DNA of 64,000 bases from Pristionchus mayeri (taxonomy: Eukaryota > Nematoda > Chromadorea > Rhabditida > Neodiplogasteridae), in contig BTRK01000005.1 in the NCBI GenBank assembly GCA_036245805.1, positions 27,199,469 through 27,263,468 of the forward strand, given 5' to 3'. Shown here piece after piece: positions 40,655 through 51,300 of this stretch. Position 1 is the stretch's first letter, and each line of letters starts with the position of its first letter. The notes below the pieces were generated by a model that saw only the letters and a list, made by a program, of their open reading frames with translations, was not told the DNA's origin and made no database searches. Made by a program: the position numbers and the translations under genes.

Positions 40655-43600
40655 TCACTCGTTCCTGGAGGGAGGACCCTGGGACGCCGTCGATCTTCTC
40701 TGATTACCGTGACTGACCATTCCCATCTTGATGTGCGAATTACGTGCACGAGCAGAGGAAGAGAGGCGACGGTACTGAAGAGAGATCAGGATGAGGGATG
40801 ACTCCCCTCCCCTCCCTCCCCCCTTCCATCTCACTGACATTCTTCTCGAAACTCTCGACATCCTTATCCTTCTCGAAGTCTCCTTGCCATGTGGTGGAAG
40901 TGGAAGAAGTGCTCGGTCCGGCACTCTCATCCTCCAATCCATTCATTCCCATCACGAGACTCCTTCGACCATACCTGGCTATTGTAGTCACTCATCGTAC
41001 GATTGAACGAATCCTCCAGCCAATTATCGATACGATCGTTCTTCGCATCTTTGGACTCCGGTTCGACCACCTGTAAAGTGGAGAATATCCCCACTCCCCC
41101 CCCCCTCTCTCTCTCTCTCCTCACCAGTTCCCTTCCAGTGGTTGCATCTCGATAGACATGTCCAACCAGAAGGATGGACGAATCACTCTTCTTCCCCTCT
41201 CCTCTTCCTCCATCATTCGGTTCCTGCCATGCCATCCTATTGGTGATAGGAAATTTCGATGAAACAACATTCGAAAATGAGAAAGGATATTCGAAAAAGG
41301 ACATCTCGAAAAATACGCTTCCGATCAATACGTTAGGAAAAATATATCTCGAACAAGGATATTTCTCAAAATTTTCCAAAATACAAAGCACACGCACATA
41401 TCTTTTGGCGTTATTGTGACTCGATTACATTAAAGTACTTACCCCTCCATCACTGCCCATCGGCTCATTCTTGACTTGCACGAGAGCACTCTGCTTACAC
41501 TGAATATCACGGGTTTATTATGGAGCGAAGGATCTACGAATACACGGATGAGGCAGTTCCATTCCCTTCTTCCAAAGATTTGCATTCATGGCTAAAGTGA
41601 GAATTATTTACCGCTAAATCGGTCAACTCGCGGGAGGGGGGGTCAAGTGAACGTACAATTCTTGGTTGCTTCTTGGGGAGTTCCTTCGGGGGATCATCCG
41701 CAGATCTGGAATGCCACTGTGTCTACCTCCTCTCCCTCTGCACTGACCTCTTCCTCTCCTTCCTCTCCTCCTCCTCCTTCTTGCCCCTCTGGATGCTCTT
41801 CCTTCCTCCCTTCTCCTCCCCCTTCTTCCCCCCTCCCTTCTCCTTCTTCTCCTTGCCCACGGGCATCGTCAATCGACGACCTACAACCAATCTATTTACT
41901 TTATCCTCTCCCTCTCATCCCACAGTCTTGCAAACTGATTTGAGACATTTCCTTCTGCCTCTCTCCTCCACAACTGCCTAGCAACAGAGAGAGAGACTCC
42001 TTTCATGAGAAAGGGAGTCTGTATATCTCACCGGAAGTGTCTGCAGCAGTGGGTGGAGGGAGGATGGCAGGAGGGACGGAGGGTGCAGTCATGGCTGCAG
42101 GAGGAGTCGTGAGGGAGAGTCGAGTGCGCTGTCGAGTACGAGAACTCACTGGCTGCAAGAGAGACGAATCAACAGTGGGCCATCCCAGCCAGCCACTCGT
42201 CCAACTAGCTATGTCCATATCGTTCATGCCATTTCGTGCACAAAAGGGAGAAAGATCGTTGTGGACACTGTGGTAAAATAAAGTAGAAGTAAATGATGAA
42301 AGGAGAGGAAATAGCATCGAGTGAGGAGAACCACAAGAGCTTCCATTAAATCAACTACAGTTATGCGAGAACCGAGGGTTGAGGGGCTTCGCTAAGCTTC
42401 TCTCCGTGATTCACGTAGATACATCCACCAAGAATATACACAAAGATTGACTCTTGCACACTGGTTCATCCACTCTACCCACTCATCTCTCCCTTCATTT
42501 CCACGTGTACTCCCCCCATCTTGATCCTCTTCCTTCTCACCTCTTCGATCATCATGATATTGGGAGGAGTTCTCTGTGCAGGATTAGTTGCCGCTCTCTT
42601 TCCTCCGAATCCAGAGAGGACGTCATCGTCCATCGTCGTCTTCGTCTCTCTCATCCTTCCATTCGAAGGAGGGGGCATCTCCGTCTGTCTCTCTCCCTCT
42701 TCTTCTTCCATCATCTCTCCCATCGTCGTCCTCTCTCTCACGACGATGCCCGATGCTGATGGATCGTCGCCCTCTGAATCATACGAGTTCGTGAGGAGGG
42801 AAGAGGGGGGAGGGAGGAGAGGGGAAGGTGTGATGGTGATTGAAACAAAGCGAATGCAGAATAGTTCTCGGAATCAATGGAGAAGAAGGAGGAAGCAGGC
42901 GGTTAGAGGGTGGAATAACGAGAGATTTCCTCCCCCGTCCATCCCTCTCCTTCTTGTTCCTTCTCTCTAGTAGTCTCTCCCTTCAATAAACACTGAGTAA
43001 TGGGTCATCCCTATGGCATTCGAGAAAGGCAAGCAGGTGAAGGAGAAGAGTGCTCACTTTAGAACAACAAGTCATTAAAATATATGTAATTTATGAGAGA
43101 GAAACATAGGCAAAATTTCGAATCACGAAGGAAATAAAGAAGCATTGAGCACCTAGAGACGACATATGGTTCAGTATTATCAATCTCATCTCACTCTTTC
43201 CCCTCTCTCTCACACAATCTCTCGTCTTTTCCACTTATTTCTTCCCTTCTCTTTCAGTGATAAAGGATATAGGAAAGGAAAGGGCTTCTCTCCTACTCTT
43301 TAAATACTCCTTTCGTATGAGAGAAGTAACTAGAAATGAAGACAATACAAGTAAAAAAAGATGACCATTCGAGGCATAATAAATAAGTGTGTCTAATTTG
43401 GTTTTTATCCTAAATTCCCTTCCAGTCAGCCCGCCCCCCCCCCCCCCTCAGACAATACCAATAGATAATAGTCTCTACGCAAGCGGCGACCAATGTAAGA
43501 AGGAAAAAGGCAAAAGGGCGGGGGGGGGGGTCTCGTCCCTCTGCTCACCAATCATCATCATCGCACTTCTCCTGACTCCTCCCGATGAGACTTCCTGCAA

Positions 43601-44772
43601 TTGACCCATCCCCCCCCCCCCTCTCCTTTCATCCTCCTTCTCCTCCTCTACTCACCATCGCTCTTCCTCCTCTCGCTGTCACTACCGCACTCCCGCCTCA
43701 ACAAATACCTTCACAATCATTTTCTCATGGTATCTCATCACTGTGTACCTCCTCCACTCTTCCTCGTTCCTCTCCCCTCGATGGGTCTCATGGGTGTTCC
43801 ATCTCCTCCTCTTCCACTAGAAGAAGGCTCTTCGATCATCACCTAAACACAATGTATCTCGATCTTCCACCACTGCAACATGGCTTGGTATGGGAATGGA
43901 ATGGGAAGGAATACTCTTGATCTGCTCCTGGTGAGGGGTGATTCCACTCTTCCTCCTGGTGGTGCAGTCAGCGCCTGTCGAGTGGGAGGGGCAGGCAGAC
44001 CGAGGGCACCTCACAATCACACTCTATCATCAATACTCAGCAATCAGATAGTCAATCTTGATGCAAGTAGGGCTCGTAGCTCATTTCCACTCTTATGTCT
44101 AGTTTGTAGTTTGTGCATTTACAAAAAGTGATACTTCGTTCAATCGTCACACACCATTTTTAAAAATCAACAAACACAACGAAGGATCATTTTTTTGCTA
44201 AAAACACAACGTTTTGGTGTGAGATGTGGACACGAGGGACAAGCTCCCCTCATATCGAGTATCGACGAGCATTTCCTCACCACGATGAGTGTGCTTGAAG
44301 ATGTCGTTGAGGACGAGACATTTGGCTGCCAGCTGGGGAGACTCCAGCTCTGCCTGCAACACTCCTCATTCGCCATCCCCTGCGAGAGCGAGGGGAGGGA
44401 CTAACCGCGTTGACGACGGGCGAACTCATCGTTGCGAACGAGAACTTCTGTCCAATCTCAGACAATTTTTTGAACTCCTTCTTCACTTCTCCCTCTGTTC
44501 CAGTCATATCAAAGGTCCTCAGATCGATTTCAACATTCTGGCAATCACTAATTGAAGGTGAGCGGGCTAGGATGACCTACCGACTCGGGGAGAGCCGAGT
44601 ATTTCTTCGCAAGACGGTCGATGTTGAAATTGTACCTGCAACAGGAGGGTACTCCATAATCGACACGACAATCACGGTAATCCCTCTCTCTCCTCTCCCA
44701 CCTGGCTAGACTCGTCTTGAACCCGTCCATGTTAGTCGGCATCTCATCGGACTCCGATCGATCCGAAGGCAT
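40655..44772 (-). CDS. Unidentified, probably nuclear protein with disordered middle
   Basis: Start ATG 44772: MPSDRSESDEMPTNMDGFKT, then YNFNIDRLAKKYSALPES and NVEIDLRTFDMTGTEGEVKK. A helical segment follows (FKKLSEIGQKFSFATMSSPV; AELESPQLAAKCLVLNDIFK, about 44350-44280). The middle is low complexity and probably disordered: RVESPLTRSRS, MIEEPSSSGRGGDGTP, a Met/Glu-rich stretch with DDDVLSGFGGKRAATNP (42740-42470), SSRTRQRTRLSLTTPPAA, and a Gly/Glu-rich exon at 41870-41750. Towards the C-terminus come SALVQVKNEPMGSDGG, SDSSILLVGHVYRDATTGRE, VVEPESKDAKNDRIDNWLED and TSTTWQGDFEKDKDVESFEK, with stop at 40655. Several middle exons are tentative. No catalytic motif is visible. KNEP resembles a SUMO-acceptor motif (psi-K-x-E) only loosely. 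I do not recognise the family. Confidence 0.5.
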
Positions 44773-45375
44773 ACTATAGTTGCATTATGTGGATGCACTT
44801 TGAAAGATCGAGAACGGTACCAACGGTTGGTTACTTTACCACACGCACTATATCTTTCTGACTCGTTTACAATATTATTTATCCACCTCTAAATTTAAAA
44901 AAATTAACGATAAAAAAGCAACCAAAACTATCTAAAAAATCAGCTGAAATGAAGACCTGTACATGAGTCTACATTTACATCTAGAAGAGACAGCGAAAGA
45001 GAGAATGGACGGGCAAGTGGTGCCTAGAGTGGAGAGGGACTCCATCTTCTGACTCTTCTACTCTCTACTACCCCCTACAACTCGTGTTTCTCAAGTCTAC
45101 TTTCACAGACGAGACCACGAATCCAAGGGGAAAAAGGGCTGTAAGAGGAATGTTTCTAGTGATGCTACTCGGAGGAAGGGATGGGAAGGAACGGGGTATT
45201 ACTCGGAACGAATAATAGCTTCTGGAATGAAGAAGTTGTGACAATGATAATTAGCAATACTAGCATTTAAACACGCAAGACAAAGCACACGACGTTAACA
45301 ATTTGTATGGGATGTGAGTAGTGTGCGGTGCAGCCGACCATTCACAAGGGATGGAAGGAACACAACTGTGGAACT
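44773..45375. other. Spacer between the unidentified gene and the FAD dehydrogenase
   Basis: About 600 bases, AT-rich in its first half. It presumably holds the promoter of the unidentified minus-strand gene and the 3' UTR of the dehydrogenase. No exon was seen. Confidence 0.5.
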
Positions 45376-48300
45376 CTAGTTGATTGGTTTGAGAAGGGCC
45401 TCAGTGAGCACCGTCGCACGCACTCTCTCTCCACGGCCAACGTCAATGTTGAGGGCGTCCGTGTCCTGAGACGATCACATACAATACTACTGCGTACTGT
45501 AGCAGACCCAGTGATGAGCCTGTCCTACGATACCTTGACGGACGAATCGAGCCATGCGAATGCGATGGGTTTCTGCAGTCTGGCAGAGTATCCCGCTGAC
45601 GTCACTTGCCCGATTCTCTGCAGTGCCATCTACTGTGTATAAGTGACTTCTGATTTCGATTCAATTCTCAAGTAGCCACACTTGTTCGACTAGACTGGTC
45701 AAATAGGGGACAAGGGTACCTCTTCCTCTCCTTCTCTTCTCAACACTTCATTCCCAGCAGGCACGACTGAATCGGGAGTGTCCATCGTGATGAGAGCCAG
45801 TCGACTCAATTCAACCATTCTCCCCTCTCTTTCTTCCTCTCTCACCGAGTGAATGTCTCCTTCGCATGCTCGATGGTGGATGCCTTGCCGATGAAGTCCT
45901 TCCCACTCTGCAACACTCCTCTCTCTCCCCTCCCCCTCCTTCCCCCTCTCTCTCACCTTCAGATCCACGAGTGCTCCCAATCCGCACTCGAATGGATTCG
46001 TATCCAGAGTGAGTTCTCTTCCCCAAATCTTAAATCCGTGTTCCAGTCTCATCGAATTCATCGTCGTCTGTCCGAAGTTGACGATTCCCAGAGGGCCTCC
46101 AGCTGCTGTGATCGCCTCAACACCCAATTCCGACAACTTTCACTTTGCAAATATATAAACAACTGAGTATTCCCCTCACTCATAGGCCAAATAAGTTTCG
46201 CCCGACCATTTTTGCCGACATGCTTTTTGGCGTATTTTCGAGAAAAAATTCGCTCGCTCCGCTTGCGGATTAACTCATAAATTTTTGCCGACATGGTTTT
46301 CTAACTTTTGCCGATATCATAATGTGTAAAATAACGAAGTATTTAATCGATGACCTCACTCATACCTCGTACAACTTCTTCGAGTCTGCTCTGTTGTGGA
46401 AGAGTTCGTAGGAGAGTTGTCCAGTGGAGGTCGACGATCGGGCGCACACCACTGCAACGAACCATGCCTCTCCCCCAGCCCCCCCCCCCCTCTGGTATTT
46501 CAGCCCCAATGGGGAACCAATCACCCCCATTGGGAGGCGAATTGGGGGACCATTGGGGGAGCTCACCAACCTCTCTCACCGCCCTAGAGACAATCCTCTC
46601 CGTATCTCTAACTGAGAGAGTTTTCCCCGAATGGTCCCCCTACAAATTCCTCCCAATGGTCCCCCATTGGTATACTATTGGGGGTAAACTCTCTCAGTTA
46701 GAGATAGGGAGAGGATGTTCTCTAGAACGGGGAGAGCGGAATCCCCCAATGGTCCCCCAGTTCCCCTCCCATTAGGGGGGGCCGTTGGTCCCCCTTTGGG
46801 GGAAAAATACCGGAGCCCCCCCCCCCTCTCTCTCTCACCCGCAGCAGCTCCTAGTCTCATCAGCTTGGTGCTCCTCTGGGGGAATCCCTCGTCGGACACG
46901 TCACTCTTCGTCAGCGATTGCAGCAGCTGAATTCAACCTCCGCCACCATTCCTTTTTATAAACACAACGCAGTCACATGTATCGATGGTGGGTATAGCCA
47001 GTGAGTACCTCTCTGCTCTTTGGTCCGACGAGTGCCAACGAGGCGAGATACTCGGAGACGGAATGCACCTGCACGAGGGAGTACAACCAAGGGAAAGAGA
47101 TTGCACGGATGCTCATCCATCTACTGCCATCTCCACAGTCCGAGGTGCCCCCCCCTCCCCCCTCGACTGACCTGGACCTTGAACTGCTTCTCAGCAGCAG
47201 CTCTCTTCAGCCAGTACAGGTCTCTGCTCTCCCTCTCTGGCTCCGTCAGCAGAATGAACTGGGAACGGACGCTGTCGTGGTGGAACATCTGCAACTCATC
47301 TCTCACCTCCTTTTCAATGACACCTCTAATCTTGCATCGAAATGGATACGTAGATTCAGGCATCACTACTGTAGGCATTTGATATATCAAAGGTGGCGTG
47401 ACGTCATACTTCCAGGGTTCGAAAGCCTAGGGTGAACTTTGTTCCTTTTTGGGGGTGTACGTTTTGCCAACCAAATTTAAAGCAAAACGAACACCCCAGA
47501 AGTGAAAATAATCTTATACCGTGGCACGAACACCCACGGTATAAGATTATTTTCACTTCTGGGGTGTAATTTGGTTGGCAAAACGTACACCCCCAAAAAG
47601 GAACCAAGTTCACCCTAGACTTTCGAACCCTGCATACTTCTCATCAGACCTAGTCACCTTTTGTCCTATGTTGTATGTGATTCACAAGGTTAGTCTGCTC
47701 TAAAATGAATAGGCGTTCTACTCACTCATTAAAGTTACCCAACAACCGTCAAAATGGCCTATATTTTTATTCCTGAAACTGATAGACATAAAAGAGACTA
47801 GTAGAAATGCAATACTAATAAAATCAGAAAATCAATAATTAGTCACAGAATCGACCTCAAAACATGTGTTGCGCTACCTTGATCAAGACCGATTTTCCTG
47901 CGAGGTTTGAAACATGAATATTCTGTGTGCGGTAATTAGCGTTCACAAGCCCGGTTCTATACCAATTTTATCCTCGCTTCTCCCCCGGTTGTAGAAATAT
48001 ATATTTCAACAGCAAAAACTTCAATATTAAGCCCACATAATCGATTAAACAATAACAAACCGCGCATTTTAAATTACGGTACTTAGTGCATGTTCATGCA
48101 AATTCGCGGTAAGGTATTGTTCAGGCGCCAATTTAAAAATTTTGCACGGTTGTTAGGTAACTTTAAAACGAGCGATTCACTTTGCATATAATAATTCCCC
48201 CCCTCCCCCACCTTCACCTATAAATACTCGTTCTTTTCCTTCTCTTCCCATTCTCCATTCATTCTTCCAACTAGAATAACCAAAGCTGGGTCGTCAGCAA

Positions 48301-51300
48301 GGATGTCAACGGTATGTGCCCCTCCCCCTCCCCATCTCCACCCCTTCCGGGGGAGGGTATTCCTACCGTACTCATTCAGTTTGATCTCTTCTCCCCTCTC
48401 GTCGTTGTGACCTTCACAATAGCATGGGGCATACTATTCTGCGGTTCCAAGAAGTCTCCGACCAAACCAACGGTACAGACCCTTAGGAAGAGATTAACAG
48501 AGAACAAGTACAAATGTATCTCAGGAGGGATCGAGCAAAAAGTCCGCGATTGCTCCGAATAAAGAAGCCCCGGCCAAGCCTGTAGCACCTGCAGCCCCTC
48601 CTGCTGCAGCCAAGCAAGAGAAGAAGGAAGCAGCACCACCCAAGGAGGAAGAGAAGAAGGAGGAGGAAAAGAAAGAGGAGAAGCCAGAGGTACGGTAGTG
48701 GACACGGTGGACAACTATACACTTGAGTATGCAGGAAAAGAAGGAGGAGAATAAGGAAGAAGAAAAGAAAGAAGAGGAGAAGAAGGAGGGCGATGGAGAG
48801 AAGAAGGATGAAGCGAAAGAAGGAGAGAAGAAAGGTACTGTAAGAGTACGGCCGATTTATCTATGGACGATTTGAGATGCAAAACCGGAACTGAAGCCAC
48901 GTGATATGGGAATGGATGAGAAGCAGAAACTGATTGCCAAGGGAACTACGAGGAACAAGGCAGACTACCCCATTATGAAGGACATCGAAAGTGATTGGGA
49001 CTCAGCTAAGGACAAGGTACGGTAGTCACACTGGAGATGACGATCGAGAAATGATTGCAGAGGGACAAGAAAGATGGTGACAAGAAAGATGGCGACAAGA
49101 AGGAAGAGAAGAAAGATGAGAAAGAGGAAGAGAAGAAGGAGGGAGAAGGAGACAAAGAGAAGGAGAAGGAGAAGGAAAAGGTACGGTAGAATGAGGATGT
49201 AATGAGGAATTAATGGCAATGATTGCAGTCGGCCAAGGATAAATCTGAAACGAAGAAAGACGAGAAGAAATCAAAGAAGGAAGGAGAGGAGAAGAAAGAA
49301 GAGAAGGAAGAGAAGAAGGAAGATGGAGAGAAGAAGGATGAAGAGAAGAAAGATGAGGAGAAGAAGGTATTGAGAGAGAATGGAATATCATTAACTGATA
49401 CTCTTATAGTCAAAGAAGGAAAAGAGCAAGAAATCTGAGAATGAGAAGAAAGAAGAAAAGGTGGTTGCATATCTGCATTCAATTTCTGATCTTTGATCTT
49501 CAGGATGAGAAGAAGAGCAATAAAGAGGGAGGAAAGAGCAAGAAAGAGGGAGGAAAGAGCAAGAAATCGAAAAAGGAAACGAGCAAGTCAAAGAAGGAAG
49601 AAGGGAGCAAAAAGGAAGATAAAAAGGATGAAGAAAAGGTGTGAAACCATTCGGAATTACGGCAGATCTATGAATTCAGAAATCGGCCAAGGATAAGAAG
49701 GGTGAAGATAAGGACAACGGGGGCAATACCATACTCGCCCAACCAACACAGATACACGAGGTCAAGGAGACCGATGGGGGTACGATCGATTTAGGAATGT
49801 GAGATTAAGGAGATTTCTTTTAGGAGAAAAAGCCGGAATAAGAATCGACTACTCCCTACGAGGTGGACAAGTCACATAAAACACCTCATTCGAAGTCGAT
49901 AAATAGCTGCTTGTAGAGACTAATGGACACTCACCTAAGTTGTACATCTACCATATTTTTCCCAAGTAGATGCATTCATATTAAATGGTAACCTTGAGAG
50001 GTGCGAGGATCCTTCCTGCTCTAGTCAGCATCAGTCCCGATCCGATCCTTCCCAGTGCGGGAACCTGCAGTCTCCTCCATCCCCCCTCTCCCTCCCCTCC
50101 CTTCCCTCACCTCTCCACACACTGCATACTCGAGTAGTTCCTGTGCATCTGGCCCCTTCACTTCGATCTTCCCCTTCCAACTCATATCGATCACTCCGCA
50201 TCTATTCGTCACCATCTGCAAATCCATCAATTGTCTCTCCTTCTCCACTTCTGCTAACCTGATACTCCCTCTCCAAAGTCGACAGCACGTCTTCATCGTC
50301 GATGTTGAAGTGCTGAGCCACCTCAAGACATCGTTACAGTATCACATTCTACTTGATGACTTGTTTATCGTACTTCCCATCCATTCCTGTATCCGAATTG
50401 GGCGCCTTGCTTCTTGAGAAGACCATAGACTCCTGAAAGGAGGCCGATCAATGTTGGTTCAAATCCTCGATCGGTCTACCGTACCCGAAATTCTGTCAGT
50501 GGGTCGTCCGGCGAGTCTATCTGTGTAGCTCCAGTTGTAGAACATGGAGTACGTCTCGACTCCCTTGTCGACGATGAATCTCAAGCACACGCCCTGAGGG
50601 GGGAGGGGGGGGAGGCACTCACTTCCTATCAGCCCATCCGTCGTATCTGCTTGCATCAGTGTCGAACAATTCAGCAGGAGGTTCTCCATCGACGATCCAA
50701 TCAGCCAGATACTGCAACCCCCTTCATTATACTACTGCCACGTTCCGGGTGAACAATGATAGTGCTTATTCCACGCGCGATTCTACGATTGATTGCGCGG
50801 CAGCCGAATGAATTATCGAATTTTGTACAATTTATCAAGCAATGGGTTGTATGTTTTACTATTTTTATATAAATAAAAGTAAAATTAAAATGGAACAATA
50901 ATAAACATGCGAGCTAATTCACCACCGACCACTACTGGAACCCCCTCCCCCTCCTTTCTCTCCTTCCTCTCACCTTTCCGAGTCCTCCTGCAGAGGAGAC
51001 TCCGTCGAGGAATCCAGTGGACACCCAGTAGTTCTTGTCGAATGGACCCACCTACCAAGGAGGGAAGTAGAGGGAAGTGGATGAGAAGAGTGCTCACCAG
51101 TGGATATCCATCGGGAGTCATACTGAACACTGCTGCACGAGCATCCACCTGCACATTGGATGTAGATGGATGGATACACTTATAATCCCCCCACGATTGG
51201 CAATATTTGTGGAAAAGAACCCATCCACACAATTGTAATGATATAGCTTCGAAGGTATTCCTCTCCGCCCTCTACACAATCGTCTACCTTCGCGTCCGTA

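Noticed and set aside
42410..42970. Plus-strand signal-peptide-like reading frame MILFLLTSSIIMILGGVLCAGL
   Set aside because: The minus strand here carries the Met/Glu-rich exon of the unidentified gene with better coding character; the plus frame is its complement.
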